Source: Paracoccaceae bacterium (lineage in GTDB: Bacteria; Pseudomonadota; Alphaproteobacteria; Rhodobacterales; Rhodobacteraceae). From it: a DNA stretch of 6,313 nt. Positions 1 to 4,759 of this stretch are shown one piece after another (positions within the stretch are counted from its first letter, which is position 1; the number at the start of each line of letters is the position of its first letter). Position numbers and translations under genes: made by a program. The stretch covers positions 1 to 6,313 of the forward strand of contig SLKW01000172.1 in assembly GCA_007134405.1 (NCBI GenBank), written 5' to 3'. The notes beneath the pieces were generated by a model. That model worked only from the letters and a program-made list of their open reading frames with translations, was not told where the DNA came from and did no database searches.

Positions 1-419
1 ACATGAACTTCGCCGGTTTCCGTCACCCAGCCGGTGACGGTATTGCGCGAGGCGAGATTCATGATGCGCAGCGCGTCGCCCTCGCCGCCACGGCCGAGCG
101 CGCGCCCTTCGGTTCGGATTTCCAACCCACCGCGCTGAAACACCAGGGTGACGATCTGATTGCGCTCCACCAGGGCAGGCCGACCCAGCGCCGACAGCGG
201 GATCGGCCTGCCGGCGTAAAGCGTCACGCGCGCCTCCAGCCCCACGACCTGCTCGGGGCGCGCCGCCGTGCCGGGCGCGGCGGTGCGTTCGGTCACGGCC
301 ACATCGTCGGGGCTGATCAAGGTGTTCGCCCGCAAGGTACGCACCGCGACGACCGACTCGGCAAGCGCCGCGCCGGGACCCAGCGCGAAGACCAGAACGA
401 GACAGCCGAGCGTGCGCAT
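1..419 (-). CDS. flgA: FlgA, flagellar basal body P-ring assembly chaperone (3' end cut by window edge)
   Basis: Seen: reading from 419 towards 1 gives 139 codons with no stop, starting MRTLGCLVLVFALG. Residues 1-20 form a signal peptide (short basic start, hydrophobic core, ALA|ES cleavage site), so the product is exported to the periplasm. Residues 22-82 resemble the SAF domain of FlgA (VRTLRANTLISPDDV). The C-terminal part has the expected pattern of GRALGRGGEGD, IMNLASRNTVTGWV and a terminal GEVHV. Family knowledge: FlgA is the periplasmic chaperone that helps FlgI assemble into the P ring. The GEVHV ending resembles the end of the family, so probably only a few residues and the stop are missing. 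Start: the ATG at 419-417 overlaps the flgG stop as TGATG. An in-frame ATG at 422-420 is an alternative, but the AGGT upstream is better spaced for 419. It is much shorter than the enterobacterial protein (about 219 aa), so the N-terminal domain seen there is absent. It is last in the visible operon. Confidence 0.9.
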   Translation of the reverse strand, partial: MRTLGCLVLVFALGPGAALAESVVAVRTLRANTLISPDDVAVTERTAAPGTAARPEQVVGLEARVTLYAGRPIPLSALGRPALVERNQIVTLVFQRGGLEIRTEGRALGRGGEGDALRIMNLASRNTVTGWVTETGEVH

Positions 420-1204
420 CATCGCACCTGCGTTGTCGCCGACATCATCTGATCGGCGGCGGTGATCACCTTCGCGTTCAGCTCGTATCCGCGCTGCGCC
501 TTGATCATCTCGGTAAGTTCTCGAACCGCATCGACCGAGCTTTCTTCCAGATAGCCCTGCCGCAGGATCCCCAGGCCGTCGCTGCCCGGATTGGCCACGA
601 AAGCCGGTCCCGACGCCTCGGTTTCCAGATACAGGTTCGACCCCAGCGCCTCGAGCCCGCGCTCGTTGACGAAACTTGCCAGGGTCAGCTGCCCCATCCG
701 CTCGGGCTGCACGCGGTCGCCGAAATACGCGTAGACCTCGCCCTGGGCGTTGATCGAGATCGACCGCGCATCGGCAGGAATGACGATGCCGGGCGCGACC
801 TCGAACCCATCAGAGGTCACGATCAACCCCTCGCCCGTGCGCTTGAGCCCGCCATCGCGGGTATAGGCCGCGCGCCCGTCGGGCAGGGTGACCTCGATCC
901 AGCCGCGCCCCTCGATCGCGAGGTCAAGCTCGCCCCCGGTGGCCACGACCGCCCCCTGCTCAAGCTGCATGGACACCGAAGTCGGCCGCGCGCCCAGGCC
1001 AAGCTGCACGCCCGTCGGCACGATCGTGCCATCGGCGGACGAGATCGTGCCGGCGCGGGTATGCTGCTGATAATGCAGGTCGGCGAACTCGGCGCGCCGG
1101 GCATTGTAGCCGGTGGTGCTCATGTTCGCGAGGTTGTTGGCGACGGTATCGACGCGCATCTGCTGCGCGCTCATGCCGGTTGCGGCGATGTGAAGGGCAC
1201 GCAT
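419..1204 (-). CDS. flgG: FlgG, flagellar distal rod protein
   Basis: The product has 261 aa, matching the usual FlgG length (about 260), and forms the distal rod of the flagellar driveshaft. Seen: it begins MRALHIAATGM, followed by the rod/hook family N-terminal motif NNLANMSTTGYNARRAEF (about residues 22-39). Next comes a FlgG-type segment with AGTISSADGTIVPTGVQLG. The central D1/D2 region contains DLAIEGRGWIEV and AYTRDGGLKRTGEGLIVTSDG. The C-terminal helix reads EMIKAQRGYELNAKVITAADQMM. Family knowledge: the terminal helices pack as coiled coils in the axial rod, and the segment after the N-terminal helix distinguishes FlgG from other rod proteins. Start: the reading frame extends upstream to 1282, but the extra 26 residues lie inside flgF and do not look like FlgG. 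The ATG at 1204 has AAGGAG 7 nt upstream, overlapping the flgF stop. The TGA at 421-419 overlaps the flgA start, suggesting translational coupling. Confidence 0.97.
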   Translation of the reverse strand: MRALHIAATGMSAQQMRVDTVANNLANMSTTGYNARRAEFADLHYQQHTRAGTISSADGTIVPTGVQLGLGARPTSVSMQLEQGAVVATGGELDLAIEGRGWIEVTLPDGRAAYTRDGGLKRTGEGLIVTSDGFEVAPGIVIPADARSISINAQGEVYAYFGDRVQPERMGQLTLASFVNERGLEALGSNLYLETEASGPAFVANPGSDGLGILRQGYLEESSVDAVRELTEMIKAQRGYELNAKVITAADQMMSATTQVR

Positions 1205-1214
1205 CGGGTTCTCC

Positions 1215-1931
1215 TTATCTACCCAGGGTCTGCACGACGTTGCGAATGCGCTCGTCCTCGCGGTCGAGGAAGGACTGGCCAAGCTCGTAGGCCCGCTGCA
1301 CGGCGATCAGCCGGGCCATTTCACTGATCGGATCGACGTTGCTTTCTTCCAAGAAGCCCTGATGCACGACCGCATCGTCTGCGGGCAGCAGCTCGCCCGT
1401 CGGCTCCAGAAGGACACCGGGCGCGCGGCGCAGATCGGCGGCATCCGTCGGGCGGACCAGCGCGATCTGCGCCAGCGGGTCGCCATCCACGGAAACGGTG
1501 CCATCCCGCGCGATCGCGAGTTGGCCGGCATCCACGGGCACGAAGATCCGGGCGCCGCCTTCGTCCAGAACCGGGTAACCGTCGGGCGTCACCATTTCGC
1601 CGTCGCCATTGGTCTGGAAATGCCCGGCGCGGGTCAGGCGCTCGCCCTGCGGGGTCTCGATCAGAAAGAACCCATCCCCCTCGATGGCAAGATCGAGCGC
1701 GCCCCCGGTCGGAGCGAGCGCGCCCTGCGTCAGATAGGTCTGCCGCGCGTTCGCAGCCGCCATCGACAGCGACGCCTCGGTGCCATCCAGCCGTTGCACG
1801 AATTCGGAAAACAACACTCCCTCGCGCCGATAGCCGGTGGTCGAGGAGTTGGCGATATTGTTTGCCAGAAGATGCAATTCGCGCTGCAGGCCGTACTGAC
1901 GGGTCAGGGCGGTGTAGCCGGCATTGTTCAT
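1215..1931 (-). CDS. flgF: FlgF, flagellar proximal rod protein
   Basis: The product has 238 aa, slightly shorter than the E. coli protein (about 251), and belongs to the FlgF/FlgG rod family. Seen: it starts MNNAGYTALTRQYGLQREL and has the N-terminal motif NNIANSSTTGYRREGVLF (residues 24-41). The middle contains GGALDLAIEGDGFFLIETPQG and TRAGHFQTNGDGEMVTPDG, the beta-rich core shared with FlgG. The C-terminal helix has SNVDPISEMARLIAVQRAYELGQ. It lacks the FlgG-type segment after the N-terminal helix, and its position just upstream of flgG agrees with FlgF. Family knowledge: FlgF sits in the proximal rod with FlgB and FlgC and is exported through the flagellar type III gate. Start: the ATG at 1931 is 3 nt after the fliQ stop, and a GGAG inside the last codons of fliQ serves as ribosome binding site, so the two genes are probably translationally coupled. 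Confidence 0.95.
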   Translation of the reverse strand: MNNAGYTALTRQYGLQRELHLLANNIANSSTTGYRREGVLFSEFVQRLDGTEASLSMAAANARQTYLTQGALAPTGGALDLAIEGDGFFLIETPQGERLTRAGHFQTNGDGEMVTPDGYPVLDEGGARIFVPVDAGQLAIARDGTVSVDGDPLAQIALVRPTDAADLRRAPGVLLEPTGELLPADDAVVHQGFLEESNVDPISEMARLIAVQRAYELGQSFLDREDERIRNVVQTLGR

Positions 1932-1934
1932 CGC

Positions 1935-2201
1935 TCAGACTCCGACAATCAGGGGGATGATCTGGGTGCGGAAGTAGTCGACCAGCGCGCCGGACATGAA
2001 GCTCATCGACACCCAGAAGACGATCAGCATCGACAGCACCTTCGGCACGAAGGTCAGCGTCATCTCCTGCACCGACGTCAGCGCCTGGAACAACCCGACC
2101 GTGACGCCCGCCAGAAGCGCCGCACCCAGCAGCGGGGCCGAGATCATCACCGCCAGCCACAGTCCCTGGCGCATGATGTCGAAAAAGGCGACGTCGCTCA
2201 T
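1935..2201 (-). CDS. fliQ: FliQ, flagellar type III export gate membrane protein
   Basis: The product has 88 aa, the usual length of FliQ (about 89). Seen: it begins MSDVAFFDIMRQGLW. Two hydrophobic segments follow, at about residues 15-38 (LAVMISAPLLGAALLAGVTVG) and 50-75 (MLIVFWVSMSFMSGALV). They are joined by the family's signature loop FQALTSVQEMTLTFVPK. Family knowledge: FliQ forms the FliP5-FliQ4-FliR1 export gate in the inner membrane inside the MS ring. Its hairpins wrap round the FliP/FliR core, and the charged loop faces the channel entrance. Context: fliQ lies between fliE and flgF, away from fliP and fliR, which are not in the window. The start ATG has an AGAGGGG stretch 6 nt upstream and lies 17 nt after the fliE stop. 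The paralogous injectisome protein (SctS) is excluded by the surrounding flagellar genes. Confidence 0.95.
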   Translation of the reverse strand: MSDVAFFDIMRQGLWLAVMISAPLLGAALLAGVTVGLFQALTSVQEMTLTFVPKVLSMLIVFWVSMSFMSGALVDYFRTQIIPLIVGV

Positions 2202-2218
2202 CTCGGCCCCTCTGCGGC

Positions 2219-2512
2219 TCAGACCGGCATACGCAGGATTTCGAGATAGGCCTCCACCACCCGGTCGCGCACGGCGACAGTGGCCTCGACGGCCAGCTGC
2301 GCCTCAGACAAAGCGGTGACCAGCGCATGCGGATCGGCGCCCGAGATCATCGTGTCGCGCGCCGCACCTTCGGCGGCGCCGAGCGTCTGTGCGAAAGTCT
2401 CGGCAAAGCGGCCAGCGGCGGTCTGCGGGCCCGACCCGCCCGCCGGATCCGGGGCCGTGAGCGGCCGGGCCGCGCCGTAGGATCGGGCGGCCAAAGCGGC
2501 GTTGATATCCAT
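2219..2512 (-). CDS. fliE: FliE, flagellar hook-basal body protein (MS ring/rod junction)
   Basis: The product has 97 aa (usual about 104). Seen: a low-complexity Ala/Gly/Pro-rich N-terminus (residues 5-33) precedes a helical core, GRFAETFAQTLGAAEGAAR (about 34-52). The conserved FliE C-terminal half follows, with DPHALVTALSEAQLAVEATVAVRDRVVEAY split over about residues 60-89, ending LEILRMPV. Family knowledge: FliE is the first axial protein exported. It connects the rod to the MS ring and the FliP/Q/R gate. Its place directly after flgB and flgC is the common flgBC-fliE order. The ATG at 2512 is preceded by GAGGAG 7 nt upstream, and the gap from the flgC stop is 18 nt. Family assignment rests on the C-terminal motif and on context. 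The N-terminus is poorly conserved in the family. Confidence 0.93.
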   Translation of the reverse strand: MDINAALAARSYGAARPLTAPDPAGGSGPQTAAGRFAETFAQTLGAAEGAARDTMISGADPHALVTALSEAQLAVEATVAVRDRVVEAYLEILRMPV

Positions 2513-2530
2513 GTTCCTGCTCCTCGTTTC

Positions 2531-2932
2531 TTATTTCCGCAAAAGCCCGATCAGGCTTTGCGACATCTGCCTCGCCTGATCGAACATGCGAAGATTCGCC
2601 TCGTAACTGCGCTGCGCCTCGCGGGCATCCGCCAATTCGACGAGCAGATCGACATTCGACCCGCGGTAATGACCGGTCTCATCGGCCAGGACATGGCCGG
2701 GATCGTAGATCTGCGGCAAATCCCTCCGGTCGAGCATCACGCGCCCCGTGGTCACCCCGGAACGCTCGCCAAAGGCATCGGTCGGCAGCGCCGCTGGCTG
2801 GAACGGCACCATCTTGCGCCGATAGCCGGGCGTGTCCGAATTCGCGATGTTTTCCGAGACATGCCGCAACCGCGCCGATTGCGCCTGCATCCCCGAGGCC
2901 GAAAGACCAAGCGTGTGCGATAGCTGACTCAT
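2531..2932 (-). CDS. flgC: FlgC, flagellar proximal rod protein
   Basis: The product has 133 aa, equal to the usual FlgC length (about 134). Seen: it begins MSQLSHTLGLSASGMQAQS, and the rod-family N-terminal motif SENIANSDTPGYRRKMVPF spans residues 27-45. The central part has YDPGHVLADETGHYRGSNVD, a FlgC hallmark (the family shows DPxHPxADxxGYVxxPNVN). The C-terminal helix carries ELADAREAQRSYEANLRMFD. Family knowledge: FlgC is an axial protein of the proximal rod, exported without a cleavable signal through the flagellar type III system. The start ATG has AGGGGAG 8 nt upstream and lies 13 nt after the flgB stop. The order flgB-flgC-fliE supports co-expression of rod components. Confidence 0.96.
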   Translation of the reverse strand: MSQLSHTLGLSASGMQAQSARLRHVSENIANSDTPGYRRKMVPFQPAALPTDAFGERSGVTTGRVMLDRRDLPQIYDPGHVLADETGHYRGSNVDLLVELADAREAQRSYEANLRMFDQARQMSQSLIGLLRK

Positions 2933-2945
2933 CCGCTATTCTCCC

Positions 2946-3290
2946 CTACCGTTTGGCGATCACCGCGCGCAGGATGTCGCGTGCCGTCGAATAGACGCCG
3001 AGCGCCAGTTCATGGCTCTGGCGCGCCTCGGTCGCGCGCATCATCTCATGCTCGAGCGATACGGTATTGCCGTTGGGCGATGTGGTGGCTGGTCGCGAAT
3101 CGAGGCGTATCAGCGCCTCCGGCTGCCCGCGTTCAGAAAATTCCATGAATTCCGAAAAAGACACGCCGTCGCGGGTCTTGTACCCCGGCGTATCCGCATT
3201 GGCGATGTTCTGGGAAATGGCGTGCTGACGCGTCGCGGCATGCGCCGCAAACGACTGTGCAAGACGCAGGATGTCCAGACTGATCGTCAC
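2946..3290 (-). CDS. flgB: FlgB, flagellar proximal rod protein
   Basis: The product has 114 aa, shorter than the enterobacterial protein (about 138). Seen: MTISLDILRLAQSFAAHAATR is followed by the rod signature SQNIANADTPGYKTRDGVSF (about residues 26-45). The C-terminus has VSLEHEMMRATEARQSHELA, with EHEMM and the following helix matching FlgB. The middle region is reduced, which accounts for the short length. Family knowledge: FlgB is the innermost rod subunit, next to FliE. Start: a GTG at 3290-3288, supported by AAGGGGAG placed 8 nt upstream. The next in-frame ATG lies beyond the conserved N-terminal motif (the EFMEF methionine, about residue 48) and cannot be the start. flgB is the first gene of the minus-strand operon, so its promoter should lie in the AT-rich 3313-3360 stretch. 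Confidence 0.95.
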   Translation of the reverse strand: MTISLDILRLAQSFAAHAATRQHAISQNIANADTPGYKTRDGVSFSEFMEFSERGQPEALIRLDSRPATTSPNGNTVSLEHEMMRATEARQSHELALGVYSTARDILRAVIAKR

Positions 3291-3309
3291 GAGGGCTTCT
3301 CCCCTTGCT

Positions 3310-3324
3310 GGCTTACACGAAGCC
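3310..3324. repeat. Perfect 5-bp inverted repeat in the flgB leader
   Basis: GGCTT-ACACG-AAGCC is a perfect inverted repeat with a 5-nt centre, just upstream of the flgB ribosome binding site. It could be an operator half-site pair, a small hairpin in the flgB 5' leader, or chance. The arms are short, so only its position in the regulatory gap makes it notable. Confidence 0.35.
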
Positions 3325-3360
3325 TTAAGAGTGATTCCTTTAGAAACCGTAATCGTTCGT

Positions 3361-3377
3361 CAGGCCTGCGCACGCAG
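3361..3377. repeat. Overlapping palindromes upstream of the fliI ribosome binding site
   Basis: CAGGCCTG (3361-3368) is a perfect 8-bp palindrome. It overlaps CTGCG-CA-CGCAG (3366-3377), which has 5-bp perfect arms. They sit directly before the fliI ribosome binding site. They could be an operator or a leader hairpin for fliI, but GC-rich palindromes of this size arise easily by chance in such a genome. Confidence 0.3.
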
Positions 3378-3392
3378 TAAGGGAGAAGCCCG

Positions 3393-4703
3393 ATGCCCGC
3401 TTTCGACAGCCTGCTCGCCGACCTGGGCGAGATCAAGCCGATCCGGAATTTCGGCCTCATTCAGCGAACCCAGGGCAATACATTGATCGCCGCGGGCCTT
3501 GCCCGGTGCGCGCGCCTGGGCGACCGGGTGCAGATCCGCACCAAGTCCGGCGCCGAATTGAGCGGCGAGATCCTGGGCCTCAGCCACCAAGGCGCCGAGA
3601 TCCTGCCTGAGGGCGCGGTCGAGGGTGTCGCGATCGGCGACCGCGTGGAACATGTGGGGCAAAGCCTGATCGCGCCCGATTCCAGTTGGATCGGGCGCGT
3701 GATCGACCCCTACGGCGCCCCCCTCGACGGACGGCCCATCGCGCGTGGCAACCGGCCGCGGGCGCTTCGCTCCGCGCCGCCTGCCCCCGCGCGGCGCAAG
3801 CGCCTTGGCGGCCGGCTTGCCACGGGGCTCGATGCGTTCAACACGCTCCTGCCACTGGTGCGCGGCCAGAGGGTCGGCCTTTTTGCGGGCTCCGGCGTCG
3901 GCAAGACCACGCTTCTGGGACAATTCGCGCGCGGGGTCGAAGCCGATGTTGTCGTGCTGGCCCTGGTGGGCGAGCGCGGGCGCGAGTTGCGCGACTTCGT
4001 CGACGAAGTGCTGGGCCCGGAAGGGCTCGCGCGGTCGGTGGTCGTGACCGCGACATCGGATCGCTCGCCCCTCGCCCGCCGCCGCGCCGCCCTGACCGCC
4101 ATGGCCGTGGCCGAACATTTCCGCGACGAGGGGTTGCACGTCCTTCTTCTTTGCGACTCGATCACCCGCTTCGCCGAAGCGCATCGCGAGATCGCGCTGG
4201 CCAGTGGCGAGGCGGCGAGCCTGCGCGGCTTTCCCCCCTCGACCGCGCATCAGATCATGTCGCTGGCCGAACGCGCGGGGCCCGGCCTCGACGGTCAGGG
4301 CGACATCACCGGCATCTTTACGGTGCTGGTTGCAGGCTCGGACATGGAAGAGCCGGTGGCCGACATCCTGCGCGGCGTGCTGGATGGCCACGTTGTCCTC
4401 GACCGCGCGATTGCCGAGCGTGGGCGCTTCCCCGCGGTGGACCTGTCGCGCTCGGTCTCGCGCAGCCTGCCTGCGGCTGCAACTGCAAGCGAAAACGCCA
4501 GCATCACCGAGGCGCGGCGGCTGACCGGCGCCTGGGAACGGGCCGAGATGATGGTGCAGGCAGGCCTTTACGCCCAAGGCTCCGACCCGCTGACCGACCG
4601 CGCGATCCGCGTCTGGCCGAAGCTCGACGCCTTCCTCGGCGGGACCGAGGCCGCGAGCGTCGCCGACAGCTTCAACCGCCTTCGCCGCGCGCTGGAGCAG
4701 TAG
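3393..4703 (+). CDS. fliI: FliI, flagellum-specific export ATPase
   Basis: The product has 436 aa (enterobacterial FliI about 457). Seen: a short N-terminus leads into a beta-barrel domain (about residues 20-90: GNTLIAAGLARCARLGDRV). The F1-like ATPase core follows, with Walker A GSGVGKTT (166-173, K171), LVGERGRE with the likely catalytic Glu at 194, and Walker B LLLCDSITR with D255. Then come RGFPPSTAHQI and LDRAIAERGRFPAVD, whose R338 is a candidate arginine finger. A C-terminal helical domain ends NRLRRALEQ. Family knowledge: hexameric FliI at the base of the export gate hydrolyses ATP to help release chaperone-bound substrates, with FliH and FliJ as partners. Flagellar rather than injectisome (SctN) or F1-beta identity follows from the neighbours and length. 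Start: the ATG at 3393 has AAGGGAG 7 nt upstream. The gene is divergent from flgB, and no fliH or fliJ follows. It ends 56 bp before the convergent carB stop. Confidence 0.96.
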   Translation: MPAFDSLLADLGEIKPIRNFGLIQRTQGNTLIAAGLARCARLGDRVQIRTKSGAELSGEILGLSHQGAEILPEGAVEGVAIGDRVEHVGQSLIAPDSSWIGRVIDPYGAPLDGRPIARGNRPRALRSAPPAPARRKRLGGRLATGLDAFNTLLPLVRGQRVGLFAGSGVGKTTLLGQFARGVEADVVVLALVGERGRELRDFVDEVLGPEGLARSVVVTATSDRSPLARRRAALTAMAVAEHFRDEGLHVLLLCDSITRFAEAHREIALASGEAASLRGFPPSTAHQIMSLAERAGPGLDGQGDITGIFTVLVAGSDMEEPVADILRGVLDGHVVLDRAIAERGRFPAVDLSRSVSRSLPAAATASENASITEARRLTGAWERAEMMVQAGLYAQGSDPLTDRAIRVWPKLDAFLGGTEAASVADSFNRLRRALEQ

Positions 4704-4759
4704 GCCGGGACCGCGCCGACCGCTTCGGAAATTGAAAAGCCGATAGTCCCGCCGCGCCG

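Larger units (their letters stand above)
3291..3392. promoter_or_regulatory. Divergent flgB/fliI intergenic regulatory region
   Basis: These 102 bp separate the flgB start (minus) from the fliI start (plus) and must hold the promoter(s) for both transcripts. Seen: 3313-3360 is about 40% GC by hand count, against a clearly GC-rich surrounding. It contains CTTAAG, CCTTTAGAAACC and GTAATCG. Ribosome binding sites occupy both ends: AAGGGGAG for flgB (minus strand, 3299-3306) and AAGGGAG for fliI (3379-3385). Short inverted repeats lie at 3310-3324, 3361-3368 and 3366-3377. I could not fit a convincing sigma-70, sigma-28 or sigma-54 promoter. No full TTAA-N7-TTAA CtrA box was found either, although that would be expected for many alphaproteobacterial flagellar operons. 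The regulator is therefore left open. Confidence 0.6.

Noticed and set aside
3..452. A plus-strand frame at the left edge
   Set aside because: It is antisense to flgA, whose signal peptide, SAF-like region and overlap with flgG are convincing.
1205..1282. Upstream extension of flgG to the ATG at 1282
   Set aside because: It would overlap the end of flgF and add 26 residues with no likeness to FlgG. The ATG at 1204 gives the canonical N-terminus and has a strong AAGGAG.
1362..2249. A 295-codon plus-strand frame antisense to flgF and fliQ
   Set aside because: The His/Gln/Arg-rich translation is typical of antisense reading of GC-rich genes, and I saw no motif.
1321..2328. A 335-codon minus-strand frame overlapping fliE, fliQ and flgF
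   Set aside because: It is an out-of-frame shadow of three recognised genes, with Arg-rich composition and no family resemblance.
3313..3345. CtrA-type TTAA-N7-TTAA box around the TTAA at 3325-3328
   Set aside because: The second half-site is missing in either direction at 7-nt spacing. A single TTAA is not evidence enough.
4704..4759. Possible bidirectional terminator between fliI and carB
   Set aside because: The only pairing seen is CGGGAC (4706-4711) with GTCCCG (4746-4751), 34 nt apart, plus a weak CCGA/TCGG hairpin (4716-4728). There is no compact stem followed by a T-run, so a factor-independent terminator is not supported.
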